From: Asaia sp003994335
GTDB taxonomy: Bacteria; Pseudomonadota; Alphaproteobacteria; Acetobacterales; Acetobacteraceae
DNA length: 64,000 nucleotides
NCBI RefSeq assembly: GCF_037151175.1
Contig: NZ_JBBCOR010000007.1
Span: 1-64,000 of the forward strand
Direction: 5' to 3'
Positions 52,684-61,723 of the stretch are shown here, piece by piece. The position numbers and the translations under genes are program-made. Under the pieces are notes generated by a model. The model was not told where the DNA came from. It did not search any database and saw only the letters and a list, made by a program, of their open reading frames with translations. The first letter of the stretch is position 1. Every line of letters begins with the position of its first letter.

Positions 52684-53440
52684 TTGGGTGCGATGAACGT
52701 TTTCGCAATTACTGTTGTACCAGGACCTTTACATTTTCCGGTCAGATGGACTGGCCATCGTATGGTGGACGCTCTGAAGCAGCCGGAAACGGAAGAATGC
52801 TGGTTGGTACGCATCTGCAAGGATGCACTCGGTCACAACGTCCCCGCACGCATGCTCCTCAATCACCAGTCGATCTATCTCGATAGATCTCAAACCCAGT
52901 ATCGCTATTTCCATGTCGAACTCGATGAGCATGAGGCAATCTGGGCAGGGGCGCGCTGACCGGGCGCTATCTGGATACCGGCAATCGGGAGCAATTCGCC
53001 AATGCTCCCTTTACAATCCTGTCGCCTCGGTTCCATTTGGATAGCTCGTCCACTCTGCCGCTTGAGACATCGCGTGACTTCGTCGAACCTAATTACGAGG
53101 CGCTCCTGACGCGTATCGGCCGCAGCATGGAAACGCCTGTCCTCTCCCAGGATCCAAAGCTGCATCTGTGCACGGAGGATGGTCGCGTCATTCAGCCCAC
53201 GCGTGTCGGTCCTGCAGGCTATGTCTCCACAATTCGCGCTTCGGTCGGATCGGTCCGGCTGATGTCCGAAACAGGCTGCCGAGCAGCCGTTATCGGTCCT
53301 TATGCCGGAACCACTGCGTCATCGTCGGGGCCGGTTCCTTCCGCAATCACAGGCGCGAACGAAAACGCCCGAAGCGTGACAGCACCGCGACGCCGGATGT
53401 CTGTCTGACCGATTCGTCGGACCTGAAGGGGCGGTGGTGA
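52684..53440 (+). pseudogene. Decayed Hint-domain (Hedgehog/intein-type) protein gene
   Basis: Pieces of a Hint-domain protein of the kind common in acetic acid bacteria can be read across frames. Frame one has FPVRWTGHRMVDALKQPETEECWLVRI and QYRYFHVELDEHEAIWA and stops at 52959. The next frame, from about 52951, continues with GRYLDTGNREQFANAPFTILSPRF and HLCTEDGRVIQPTRVGP, then SVRLMSETGCRAAVIGPY. A third frame carries the probable tail DVCLTDSSDLKGRW. At least one shift near 52950 and one near 53330 break the gene, and the segment before HVELDEH also seems shortened. It is unlikely to make a working protein. Confidence 0.75.
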
Positions 53441-53470
53441 TGCCGCCCCGATAGAAAGGCCTTTCTCGCC

Positions 53471-54505
53471 TCAGGCGAGACCCAGCAGGTGCTCCGTATC
53501 CGGATCGACTGGAATACCCAGTTCGGCGCGTAGATCGGCCTCTTCCCATTCCTTGTCCCCCGGCGCGCAGACCGGCACACCCGGTTCTGCTGCGGGCGAG
53601 GCGCGCAGGAGGTCAAGATAATCCCTCATCCCGGCCTCGAAGGACTCCTGCCCGATGAAGCGGGTCGGGTCGAACGCCACCATGATATGGCCCACGTTTT
53701 GCGGCTTGTGGCCCTCCTGAGCGGCCGCGGTGGAGGTCATGATCGGGTCGGGGTCCGCGCCCGAAAGCACGGCAGAGAGGATCGTGACCATACCGGCCAG
53801 GGCTGCGCCCTTATGGCCATAGGCCATTCCCCCAAGAGGCTGCAGGAACCGTGCCTGAGTGGCGTCCAGCGTCGGGTGTCCCTCTTCGTTCAGGGCGACT
53901 TCTGGCGGAAGGGGAAGGCCGAGGCTGCGGTAAAGTTTCACCCGGTTGAACGGGATGGATGAGGTGGCCATGTCGAGCAGCCAGGGCCGTCTGTCGCGCA
54001 CGGGCGCGCCCATGGCGATGGGGTTGGTGCCATGAAAGGGCGCCCGCCCACCGGCCAGGGCCACGGCGGGGTCGGAATTGCTCAGGACAAGCGAGACGAC
54101 CCCCTGCTCCGCTGCCGCCAGCGCATAGGCGCCACCCGCCCCGTAATGGGTCGAGTGATGGACGGTCACGGCGCCGACCCCACAGGTGCGGGCAAGGGAC
54201 ACTGCGTGGTCCATCGCCTCATAGGAGGCCGCATGCGCCAGGCCGAAATCGGCATCCAGTCGTCCAGTGGCAGGTGCCGTATGGCTGAACTGGCGTCGGG
54301 GCCGCTTGTTGACCCCTCCTTTCTCAAGCATGTCCACGTAGTAGCCGATCAGGCGCACACCGTGGCTGTCTGTGCCGAGCTGTGAGGCATGCATCATGGC
54401 GCGCACGGTTTGGGCGGCATCGTCGGGCAGGGCTCCGGCCCCGACGAGTCTGGTCTGGCAGGCCTCGGCGAGGCGTGCTGCCGGGTAGCGAGTGGCTTTG
54501 TCCAT
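53471..54505 (-). CDS. Ldh family oxidoreductase (malate/L-lactate dehydrogenase-like)
   Basis: 344 residues of the type 2 malate/lactate dehydrogenase family, which has a fold of its own and uses NAD(P). Signature segments are GTDSHGVRLIGYYVDML, TVHHSTHYGAGGAYAL and GTNPIAMGAPVRDRRPWLLDMATS. These enzymes oxidise 2-hydroxy acids such as malate, lactate, ureidoglycolate or sulfolactate. It starts twelve bases after the DAACS symporter stop, the last gene of a TonB receptor-symporter-dehydrogenase operon. That context suggests a 2-hydroxy or dicarboxylic acid taken up from outside. Confidence 0.88.
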   Translation of the reverse strand: MDKATRYPAARLAEACQTRLVGAGALPDDAAQTVRAMMHASQLGTDSHGVRLIGYYVDMLEKGGVNKRPRRQFSHTAPATGRLDADFGLAHAASYEAMDHAVSLARTCGVGAVTVHHSTHYGAGGAYALAAAEQGVVSLVLSNSDPAVALAGGRAPFHGTNPIAMGAPVRDRRPWLLDMATSSIPFNRVKLYRSLGLPLPPEVALNEEGHPTLDATQARFLQPLGGMAYGHKGAALAGMVTILSAVLSGADPDPIMTSTAAAQEGHKPQNVGHIMVAFDPTRFIGQESFEAGMRDYLDLLRASPAAEPGVPVCAPGDKEWEEADLRAELGIPVDPDTEHLLGLA

Positions 54506-54517
54506 GGTGATCCGTTT

Positions 54518-55807
54518 TCAGCGGTTATGAGAGCCGAGCATCTGCCGTGCCCGTTCGCGATCAAGTGCGCCCTCCCATGCTGCAAGAACGACCGGTGCAA
54601 CGCAATTCCCCGCCAGATTGCCCACGGCGCGCGCAATGCCACTGAACCAGTCGACGGCGATCAGCAGAACAAGGCTCGAAAGCGGGATCGAGGGCGCGGC
54701 GGCCATGGTCGCCGCCAGAACCACAATGGCGATTCCGGGAACACCATGGGCCCCCTTGGAGGTGATGAGCGCCGTGGCAAGCATCGAAAAAATCTGCGTG
54801 AGGGTGAGCGGGGTATGGGTTACCTCCGCCAGGAACACGATGGCGAATCCAAGATAGATCGAGAGCGCATCGAGATTGAGAGAATACCCGGCCGGTACGA
54901 CGAGCCCCACGACCTGACGGGATATGCCAAGCGCCTCGAGTTTGGTCATGATACTGGGCAGCACGGAATCGGAGCTCGTGGTGGCCGTGACAATCAGGAT
55001 CTCTTCGCGGAAATAGCGTACGAAATGGACCGGGTTGATCCGGCATAGTGCGAGGAGCCCGCCCAGAATCACCACGATGAATACGGCGATGGCGCTGAAA
55101 TACAGAATGACAAACAGGGCCAGATGATCAATGGCATCGAGACCGTATTCCGCAACGGTCATCGAGACGGCACCGAAGACACCCAGGGGAGCGGTGGCGA
55201 TGATCACGCGCATCATGCGTGAAAACAGCGCCGAGAAGCTCTCGATCAGTCGGGTGATGGGCGCACCAGCCTCGCCCAGACGCGACAGGCAGCATCCGAG
55301 CAGAACGGCGAAAAACAGGATCTGGAGAATATTCCCTTCTGCGAAGGCGGCGACCGGCGACCTCGGGATAAGGTTGAGAATGAAGCCGGTCACGCCTTGT
55401 CCGTGCAGTGCATGAGCGTTGGCGGCATAGCTCGCGACCGCATGGGCGTCTTCGGGACTGGGGGTATAGCTCATGCCACGCCCAGGGTGGAGCAGCAGCG
55501 CCGCCCCCACCGAAAGCAGAAGCACAAATGTGGTCATGGCCTCGAAATAGATGAGCGCCCGGCTGCCCAGACGACCGACTGCGCCCAGAGACCCGGCACC
55601 GGTAATGCCGCTGACCACGATGCAGAACAGCAGCGGTCCCACAATCATCAGGATGAGGCGCAGGAACAGATCGGTCATCCAGCGGCATTGATGCGCGAGA
55701 TGCGGAGCGAAGAGCCCAAGCAGGATGCCGCCTAATGTCGCGATGATGACCTGAATGAAAATACCGGGGCGATACCGGGCGGATTTCTTCAGGTCATAGG
55801 TGCTCAA
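54518..55807 (-). CDS. Dicarboxylate/amino acid:cation symporter (DAACS family)
   Basis: 429 residues with eight membrane segments and two hairpin loops of the GltP/DctA type. Signature regions are TTSSDSVLPSIMTKLEALGI (the Ser-rich hairpin), GYSLNLDALSIYLGFAIVFLA, TSKGAHGVPGIAIVVLAATMA and a DWFSGIARAVGNLAGN C-terminal part. It imports an acidic amino acid or a C4 acid with H+ or Na+. It sits between the TonB receptor gene and the Ldh-family gene. Acceptor residues do not decide between malate/succinate and glutamate. Confidence 0.9.
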   Translation of the reverse strand: MSTYDLKKSARYRPGIFIQVIIATLGGILLGLFAPHLAHQCRWMTDLFLRLILMIVGPLLFCIVVSGITGAGSLGAVGRLGSRALIYFEAMTTFVLLLSVGAALLLHPGRGMSYTPSPEDAHAVASYAANAHALHGQGVTGFILNLIPRSPVAAFAEGNILQILFFAVLLGCCLSRLGEAGAPITRLIESFSALFSRMMRVIIATAPLGVFGAVSMTVAEYGLDAIDHLALFVILYFSAIAVFIVVILGGLLALCRINPVHFVRYFREEILIVTATTSSDSVLPSIMTKLEALGISRQVVGLVVPAGYSLNLDALSIYLGFAIVFLAEVTHTPLTLTQIFSMLATALITSKGAHGVPGIAIVVLAATMAAAPSIPLSSLVLLIAVDWFSGIARAVGNLAGNCVAPVVLAAWEGALDRERARQMLGSHNR

Positions 55808-55862
55808 ACGCGCTCTCCATCAGCTCGACAGATGAACGCCCCGGTGTGGCCGGGGCGGGGGA

Positions 55863-58241
55863 TCAGTAGGTTACGTTGATCTTCGCGCCAACGAAACGGG
55901 GCAGGCCCGGTATGACGCCATAGAACGTGGCCTGCGTGCCGCCCGAGAGCCAGTAGCGGCGATCGGCCAGATTCTGCCCGTAGACGGTGAGCGACCAGTG
56001 CTGCCTGGGCGCGGCGAAGGTCAGGAAGGAGTTGAGCAGGAAATAGGCAGGTGCACGATAGATGCCGCCATCGCCGATATGCTGAGGCTGCGTCTGGGCA
56101 CCACGGTAATTGTAGTCGACGTCGAAGCTCATGCGATAATCGGCAAACACGTTCCAGCTATAGACCGCTGCACCCGACAGCGTGAGGTTTGCGAGGCCCA
56201 TATTATAGCCGTTGTAATTGGTATAGACGGGCGACCAGACGCCGGTGGAGGCGAATTGTGCCGTGGTTGCCCCTCGGTTCAGGCTCTGGAACTGGGTGTA
56301 GACGCCATTCTGGTAGCCAAAATTCTGCGTCAGAACGAGGCCATGGAACGGATGCGCCTCCATGTCGAATTCGGCACCGTAGATATAGGAGCGTGGGGCG
56401 TTCACATAGCCGCCCAAAACGCCATAGGGCGGCACCAGAATGCTGCCGAGAATCTGCTGGTCGCGATAATCATAATAGAAGCCCGCCGCATTGAAACGCA
56501 GGCGGCGGTTGAACAGCATGGATTTGAAACCACCCTCATAGGTGAGGACCGATTCAGGCTTGAACGGGCGCAGCTGGTTGGCATTCTGGGTGATATTGGC
56601 CGAAAAGCCGCCGGGCTTGAACCCCTTGGAAAAAATGGCATAGCCCATGATGTTGGGGGTGACCTGATACTGCGCGCCCACTCGACCGCCGAACTGGTTC
56701 GTTAGCGCACCGGCATTGCCGAAATTGGTTTGTGAGGTGGCCAGCCCGGTATTCAGATTGACGTTGGTGCTCGTCAGATTGAGCATCTGACGGTCGTCGG
56801 AATCATGATTGATCGCGCCGATCAGGGTCAGTTTCGGCAGGATACGATAGCTGAGCTGCACGTATTGATTGAAGTTCTGCTGATTCTGACGATAGGCCGT
56901 TTCGTTCAGCGGCGTCGTGCCGGGGCGGTCCGAGCTGTCGTACCAGAAGCTTTGCGCCATACGAGCGCGGCTGTAATACAGGCCCGTTTCCCAGTGGAAG
57001 CGCGCCTTGGGGTCACGCGATTCCAGCTTTACTTCCTGCGAGAACACATTGGTCTGGTTGTTGCGGAACATGTTGCCGTAGGATTTGACCGAGTTGGTCT
57101 GGTTCGTCAGCTCATGCTCGTCGACCATTTCATAGGCGCTTTGTGACCACAGACGCGCCCAGGTAAATTCCTTGGTGTAACGGGCATTGGCGCCCCAGAA
57201 GAGATTATCCTCGCGTGGCTTTGAATTGTTCGGATCAATGCCGATGATCTTTGCAAAGCGCGGGTCGAGCCCCCAGGCCGTCTGGTAGATGTCGCCTGTG
57301 ATGGGGACGCCGTAGGAATTATAGAGATTATGCCCGGAGGATGACTCCGACTGGTCGGTCGTCCAGTGTCCACCAATATCGAGGCGTGAGGTCTCGTCGA
57401 TCGTCCAGCGCAGCTTGCCGCGCAGCGCGCCGATATTGCTGTTGCCGTAGCCGCTCCCCTGCGCATTGTGCTGGAACCCGCCGCCTGTGAGCGACTGACC
57501 GGCGATGCGATACGACACGCTCTTTGATAGCGGTCCTGAAACGAAACCTTCCACGCGATTACGTCCGTAGCTGGCAATATCCTCTGTCAGCCCGGCATGG
57601 AATTGCTGGGTCGGGTCGCCGGTATGGAAATTGATCTCACCGCCTGTTGTAGGCTGACCGTGGGTGAAGCCCGAAGCGCCGGGGGCAACGGAAACGTCAT
57701 CCATATCGAACAGGATACCCGTGGTCATGATGCTGACCGGGTAGGCGATGCCATCGACATAAGGCATGACCGAGGGCGTGTTGTTCTGGGTGAAATCCAT
57801 CAGCCCGACACCGCGCAGCGCAAAATTGAGCGCGGCACTGCCGAAGCTGGGCTGAATGGTCAGGTTGGGCGCTACACGCACGATATCGGTCAGTTGCCGA
57901 ACGTTCCGGTTCTGCAATTCCTGGCGGGAAAGAACGGTCTCCGAATGGGCGTCATGCTGCCCTGCGCTGGTTACCCCGCGCCGTGCCGAAACATGGACGG
58001 TTTCGCTGCTGCCCTCCCGGGATGAGGCGCGATGGCGTGAGGCGTTCTTGCCCGTCTTTGTGCGTGTCATGCCCTTATGGCCTGAAGCGTCGCTCCCTGA
58101 CATGCCCTGCTGGGCGACCGGCATCGGTGCTGCGAGGGCGGAAACGCCGTCTGAAATGGGCCATACCGCCATTGTCGTGACCAGTAAGGCGGCGCGACAG
58201 GAGAAGGGGCGGGCAAGGCGCGACGTTAGGGGGTGAGGCAT
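55863..58241 (-). CDS. TonB-dependent outer-membrane receptor
   Basis: 792 residues. A leader (SRLARPFSCRAALLVTTMAVWPISDGVSALAA) is followed by a basic linker, a TonB-box-like SETVHVSARRG, the plug (QELQNRNVRQLTDIVRVAPNLTIQPSFGSAALNFALRGVGL) and a barrel ending in INVTY. It brings a substrate across the outer membrane with TonB energy. As first gene of the operon with a DAACS symporter and an Ldh-family enzyme it may carry an organic acid or a metal-acid complex. It is divergent from a GntR regulator. Confidence 0.9.
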   Translation of the reverse strand: MPHPLTSRLARPFSCRAALLVTTMAVWPISDGVSALAAPMPVAQQGMSGSDASGHKGMTRTKTGKNASRHRASSREGSSETVHVSARRGVTSAGQHDAHSETVLSRQELQNRNVRQLTDIVRVAPNLTIQPSFGSAALNFALRGVGLMDFTQNNTPSVMPYVDGIAYPVSIMTTGILFDMDDVSVAPGASGFTHGQPTTGGEINFHTGDPTQQFHAGLTEDIASYGRNRVEGFVSGPLSKSVSYRIAGQSLTGGGFQHNAQGSGYGNSNIGALRGKLRWTIDETSRLDIGGHWTTDQSESSSGHNLYNSYGVPITGDIYQTAWGLDPRFAKIIGIDPNNSKPREDNLFWGANARYTKEFTWARLWSQSAYEMVDEHELTNQTNSVKSYGNMFRNNQTNVFSQEVKLESRDPKARFHWETGLYYSRARMAQSFWYDSSDRPGTTPLNETAYRQNQQNFNQYVQLSYRILPKLTLIGAINHDSDDRQMLNLTSTNVNLNTGLATSQTNFGNAGALTNQFGGRVGAQYQVTPNIMGYAIFSKGFKPGGFSANITQNANQLRPFKPESVLTYEGGFKSMLFNRRLRFNAAGFYYDYRDQQILGSILVPPYGVLGGYVNAPRSYIYGAEFDMEAHPFHGLVLTQNFGYQNGVYTQFQSLNRGATTAQFASTGVWSPVYTNYNGYNMGLANLTLSGAAVYSWNVFADYRMSFDVDYNYRGAQTQPQHIGDGGIYRAPAYFLLNSFLTFAAPRQHWSLTVYGQNLADRRYWLSGGTQATFYGVIPGLPRFVGAKINVTY

Positions 58242-58295
58242 TCTGGGCTCCGTGGCGTCTTTGAGCGAGGGCGACGCGGCATTCCGGGGATCATC

Positions 58296-58317
58296 TTGTA
58301 TACTAATTAGAATACAA
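58296..58317. promoter_or_regulatory. Probable GntR operator between the TonB receptor and GntR genes
   Basis: A 22-base near-palindrome: TTGTAT (58296-58301) at one end and ATACAA (58312-58317) at the other, with a central CTAATTAG palindrome. It lies between the divergent starts at 58241 and 58451. TTGTAT/ATACAA half-sites are typical of FCD-type GntR proteins. Confidence 0.7.
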
Positions 58318-58450
58318 ATCGGATCAATTCAACATCGGAATGAAGGGTTCCGCCGATTCCCGAATGCGGCAGGGTACAGGTCGTATTTCGTCACGCTCGA
58401 CGCTTGTCCCGACGCTTGCCGAAGCAGAAGGAGACGGGCATAGATTCAGC

Positions 58451-59194
58451 ATGCCCTACGAAAACAGGCCGTCCAGCGACAGGCCCTCCAAAGACCGGCC
58501 CTACGACAAGAGCGAGCCCGAGCGCGCCAGCGGGCTCGTCATCGAGGAGAAGATCATCCGCGCCGTGCTTTCGGGACGTATCGCTCCCGGTGAGCGTTTC
58601 GGCGAGAAGGAAGTGGGCGAGATTTTCGGCGTATCGCGCACCATGGTGCGCGAGGCGATGATCCGACTCAGTTCACGCGGGCTGGTGGATGTGACGCCAA
58701 GACGCGGGTGGTTCGTCATCGAGCCCAGCGTGGCGGAAGCACGCGAGGTGATCGAGGCGCGGCGTGCCGTCGAATCCGGTTTGATCCTGGATCATGGTCT
58801 TGTCGGAGCAGAGGCCATCGCCCGGTTGCGCAGCCATTTGCACGCTCAGGAGAGCGCACTTGCAGGCCAGGATCTGGCCCGGCGCTCCTACCTGCTCGGG
58901 CATTTTCATGTGCACATTGCCGATGTGCTCGGCAATTCCGTTATCGCAACGATACTCGAGAATCTGACGGCTCGGACCGTTCTGATTGCCGCGCTTTACC
59001 AATCGGACGAGGATGCTCAGCATTCCTGCCAGGACCATGCCGCGCTGATCGAGGCCATGGAAAGAGGGGACCGGGACGAGGCTCTGAGGATCACGCGCGA
59101 TCATCTGATCCATCTCGAGAAGGCGCTGCGCAACCGCGCCCGCAGTAACCGGCACGACCGTTTGCATGAGGCCTTTGCCGAATCCCGGGATTGA
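58451..59194 (+). CDS. GntR family (FCD) transcriptional regulator
   Basis: 247 residues. After a charged disordered lead of about 25, the winged helix runs from about 30 to 95 (GERFGEKEVGEIFGVSRTMVREAMIRLSSRGLVDVTPRRGWFV). The FCD ligand domain has the metal-binding histidines in LLGHFHVHIADVLGNS and CQDHAALIEAME, with a further His in TRDHLIHLEKAL. Such sensors often bind carboxylic acids. It likely represses the TonB receptor-DAACS-Ldh operon. No ribosome site sits at the usual distance from the ATG; the family alignment decides. Confidence 0.88.
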   Translation: MPYENRPSSDRPSKDRPYDKSEPERASGLVIEEKIIRAVLSGRIAPGERFGEKEVGEIFGVSRTMVREAMIRLSSRGLVDVTPRRGWFVIEPSVAEAREVIEARRAVESGLILDHGLVGAEAIARLRSHLHAQESALAGQDLARRSYLLGHFHVHIADVLGNSVIATILENLTARTVLIAALYQSDEDAQHSCQDHAALIEAMERGDRDEALRITRDHLIHLEKALRNRARSNRHDRLHEAFAESRD

Positions 59195-59261
59195 GAGACG
59201 AATCCCGGTTTGCGATCACGCGCGCTCCCAGCGTCCTTCAGGGCTTGGACGATGTGCAGCT

Positions 59262-61436
59262 TCAGAGATTGCCGTCCACAGTAAAGCCGAACGCACGAGG
59301 CTGCCCCATCTGCGCCTGAAGCCCTGCCCAGTTGGTACGCCCGCTGAACAGGATCGTCTCGTTCGTCAGGTTCTTCGTGTAGAACCGGATGGTATAGTGA
59401 CGGGTGCGATAGCCGATATGGGCATTGAGCACGTTGTAGTTTCCGGCGATGAGACCCGTGCCGCTCTCGACCTGCGACGTATAGCTCCCGACACGGTTAT
59501 AATTTGCCCCGAGAAAAAGCCCGTTATGAAAGGTTTTTTCGACCCCGATATTCAATGTGGCTGAGGGCGCATTGCTGAATTTTTTTCCAACCACGGAGCG
59601 ATAGGCCGCAGGGGCGTCAAGGATCTTCGTGTCCAGCAGCCCCAATCCGCCGGAGAGATGCAGCGAGCGTGTCAGGTGATAAATCGCCTCAAGCTCAAGG
59701 CCGATACTGCGGCCGTGGGGAATGTTCACGAAGGTGTAATTCAGCAGGTCCTGATAATCGTGGAAGTCATTGTAAAAGAGATTCGTGTTGAGGCTCAGTT
59801 TCCGGTCGAGAAGCTCGGTATGCCCGCCCAGCTCATAGGTGGTGACCGTCTCCTGACCATATTGATAATAGGTGCCGTTATCCCAGTCGATCGCGCCACC
59901 GCCGGGGTTATAGCCCCGACGCACGGTGAAGCTCGCACTTGTGACGGGAGTGAAGCGGTAGCTCAATCCGCCCTTTGGCAGAAACATGGTGGTATTGCTA
60001 TTCAGCGCGACCTTGCCCCATGACAGGGCTACATTGCGCGTCTGTGCCTCGTGTTCGACGCGGGCTCCGGCAATCAGGCTCAGCCCTCCGATCAGGTGCA
60101 GCGTGCCATCCAGATATCCGGCATAGGTTGTCTCCGCGTCCGGTCCGTTCACCCCCATATCCGAGCGGATGTTCTGGTCGCGGTTGAAGAAGTAGAATCC
60201 GGCCACGCCGTTCAGCCAGTTGCTGGCCGGAGCGAAGACGAGACGGTCCTCAACCGTATTGTTCTGTTCTTTCAAGGCAAGGTGGCCGAGGCTGTTGATG
60301 CTCCCCAGCGCATTGCCCTGGCGGAAAAGCGCATCGTACCAGACATGGCCATAGGTCAGCTCATTGCTCAGCGCAGCATTGAGGCGATAGCTCGCCCGCA
60401 GGCTGGCCTGATCGATGCTGGAGCGGGACACACGGGTGTTCATGTCGGGGTTGTCGAAGCGCAGGCGGGAGAGGTCAGGCCCCGTTGCCATGTAGAGATA
60501 TTCTCCGTGCTGCTCGCGATGCCAGCCTTGAAGCGTGACCTTGAGCGCCGGGATGAGTTTCGGCGTCCAGAGCAGTTTGCCCCGTACAGATGTCTGATTG
60601 ACCTCTCTTGGGTCGAAGGGCCAGGCCTTGCCCGGATAATGAATATAGCTGTTGCCTCTCATCCCGTCGGTCGTCAGGCGAAACGCCAGCTCATCCTTCA
60701 GGATCGGGCCTGAAACCATCCCGCCGAATACGCCTTTGCTGCCGGCGCTCTCATAGCCACCGCGAAGCGCCGCCTGCCAGAATTGTGTCGGCGCCTTGGA
60801 GCTGAGGGTGATCGCCCCGCCGATCGCGTTTCTCCCCTGCGTGGTGGCCTGCGGTCCGCGCAGAACGCTCACCTGCTCCATGTCCCACGTGCCAGCATCC
60901 ACATAGCGTTGCCCCGAATAGGTCTCGGGCAAGCCATCGATGATGGTGGCCGTACGGGGCCGACTCCCTGACATCAGGCTGAAAATCCCGCCAGCGGCAC
61001 CGGATCCGGTCACACCGCGAATGGTCGGGATGTCGGCGGCATTGCCGATCATGTTCGGCACACGGTTTACCACATCGTAGAGCGAGCGATACTCGCTTGC
61101 GTCCAGATGGCGCAGGATCGTCACTGCGCTATTCGTGTTCTGCAACCGGTCCAGCTTGTCGCCGACGACGATGATCGTCTCGCCCGGATGAGCGCTCTGC
61201 GCCTCTCGCGGCGTTGGTCTCTCTCCCTTGGGGACAGGTCGGGTAGTGGATGGCGTGCGTGCAGGGGATTTGTCTGTGGGCCGCGTGCGAATGTCCGAGG
61301 CGCCGAAGACGATACCGTCCGTCGCATGTGCCGGGGCCGGTATGGCGAAGACCCCGGCCACCGTGGCGAGGCGTATGGCGCGTGTGAGGGAAGGGGGGCG
61401 CAGGCGCGTCAGGGCCGTCTCGAGGGGGAGGGTCAT
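59262..61436 (-). CDS. TonB-dependent siderophore-type receptor
   Basis: 724 residues from the ATG at 61436; a longer open frame would run over the Fur box. The leader (LTRAIRLATVAGVFAIPAPAHA) is followed by a Thr/Pro-rich linker, IIVVGDKLDRLQNTNSAV as TonB-box region, the plug and a barrel ending in AFGFTVDGNL. A Fur box 24 bases upstream of the start shows iron control, so ferric siderophores or another iron chelate are the likely cargo. The ligand cannot be read from sequence. Confidence 0.9.
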   Translation of the reverse strand: MTLPLETALTRLRPPSLTRAIRLATVAGVFAIPAPAHATDGIVFGASDIRTRPTDKSPARTPSTTRPVPKGERPTPREAQSAHPGETIIVVGDKLDRLQNTNSAVTILRHLDASEYRSLYDVVNRVPNMIGNAADIPTIRGVTGSGAAGGIFSLMSGSRPRTATIIDGLPETYSGQRYVDAGTWDMEQVSVLRGPQATTQGRNAIGGAITLSSKAPTQFWQAALRGGYESAGSKGVFGGMVSGPILKDELAFRLTTDGMRGNSYIHYPGKAWPFDPREVNQTSVRGKLLWTPKLIPALKVTLQGWHREQHGEYLYMATGPDLSRLRFDNPDMNTRVSRSSIDQASLRASYRLNAALSNELTYGHVWYDALFRQGNALGSINSLGHLALKEQNNTVEDRLVFAPASNWLNGVAGFYFFNRDQNIRSDMGVNGPDAETTYAGYLDGTLHLIGGLSLIAGARVEHEAQTRNVALSWGKVALNSNTTMFLPKGGLSYRFTPVTSASFTVRRGYNPGGGAIDWDNGTYYQYGQETVTTYELGGHTELLDRKLSLNTNLFYNDFHDYQDLLNYTFVNIPHGRSIGLELEAIYHLTRSLHLSGGLGLLDTKILDAPAAYRSVVGKKFSNAPSATLNIGVEKTFHNGLFLGANYNRVGSYTSQVESGTGLIAGNYNVLNAHIGYRTRHYTIRFYTKNLTNETILFSGRTNWAGLQAQMGQPRAFGFTVDGNL

Positions 61437-61459
61437 CAAAGATTTCCAGAGGAGTATAT

Positions 61460-61478
61460 GATAATGATTCTCATTATC
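61460..61478. promoter_or_regulatory. Fur box upstream of the TonB receptor gene
   Basis: GATAATGATTCTCATTATC has perfect eight-base arms around a three-base centre and matches the classic Fur box (GATAATGATAATCATTATC) at 17 of 19 positions. It lies 24 bases from the receptor start and would block its promoter under iron-rich conditions. Confidence 0.9.
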
Positions 61479-61723
61479 ACTAAACAGAAATGATATGGCT
61501 GGAAAGACAGCAAACAGAGCCAGTATTTCCTTGTTGCGCCGAAGGCACAGCGGCGAGCGGGGCAAGAACCTTTGCGGTTTCACCCGCCCTTTGCGTAAGG
61601 TCTCCCTGCTCGCGAAGTGTGTTTGCCCAGTAAAGGAGAGAGCTATACCGCTTTGATAGGCTTCCTCGATCACTGATCGCGGAACAATCAGTTATTACCG
61701 TTTTCCAGACGCAGCTATGCCCT

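Noticed and set aside
51368..52708. A 446-codon open frame opposite the second ferritin-like gene
   Set aside because: Antisense shadow of a gene with clear ExxH motifs; no ribosome site or family match.
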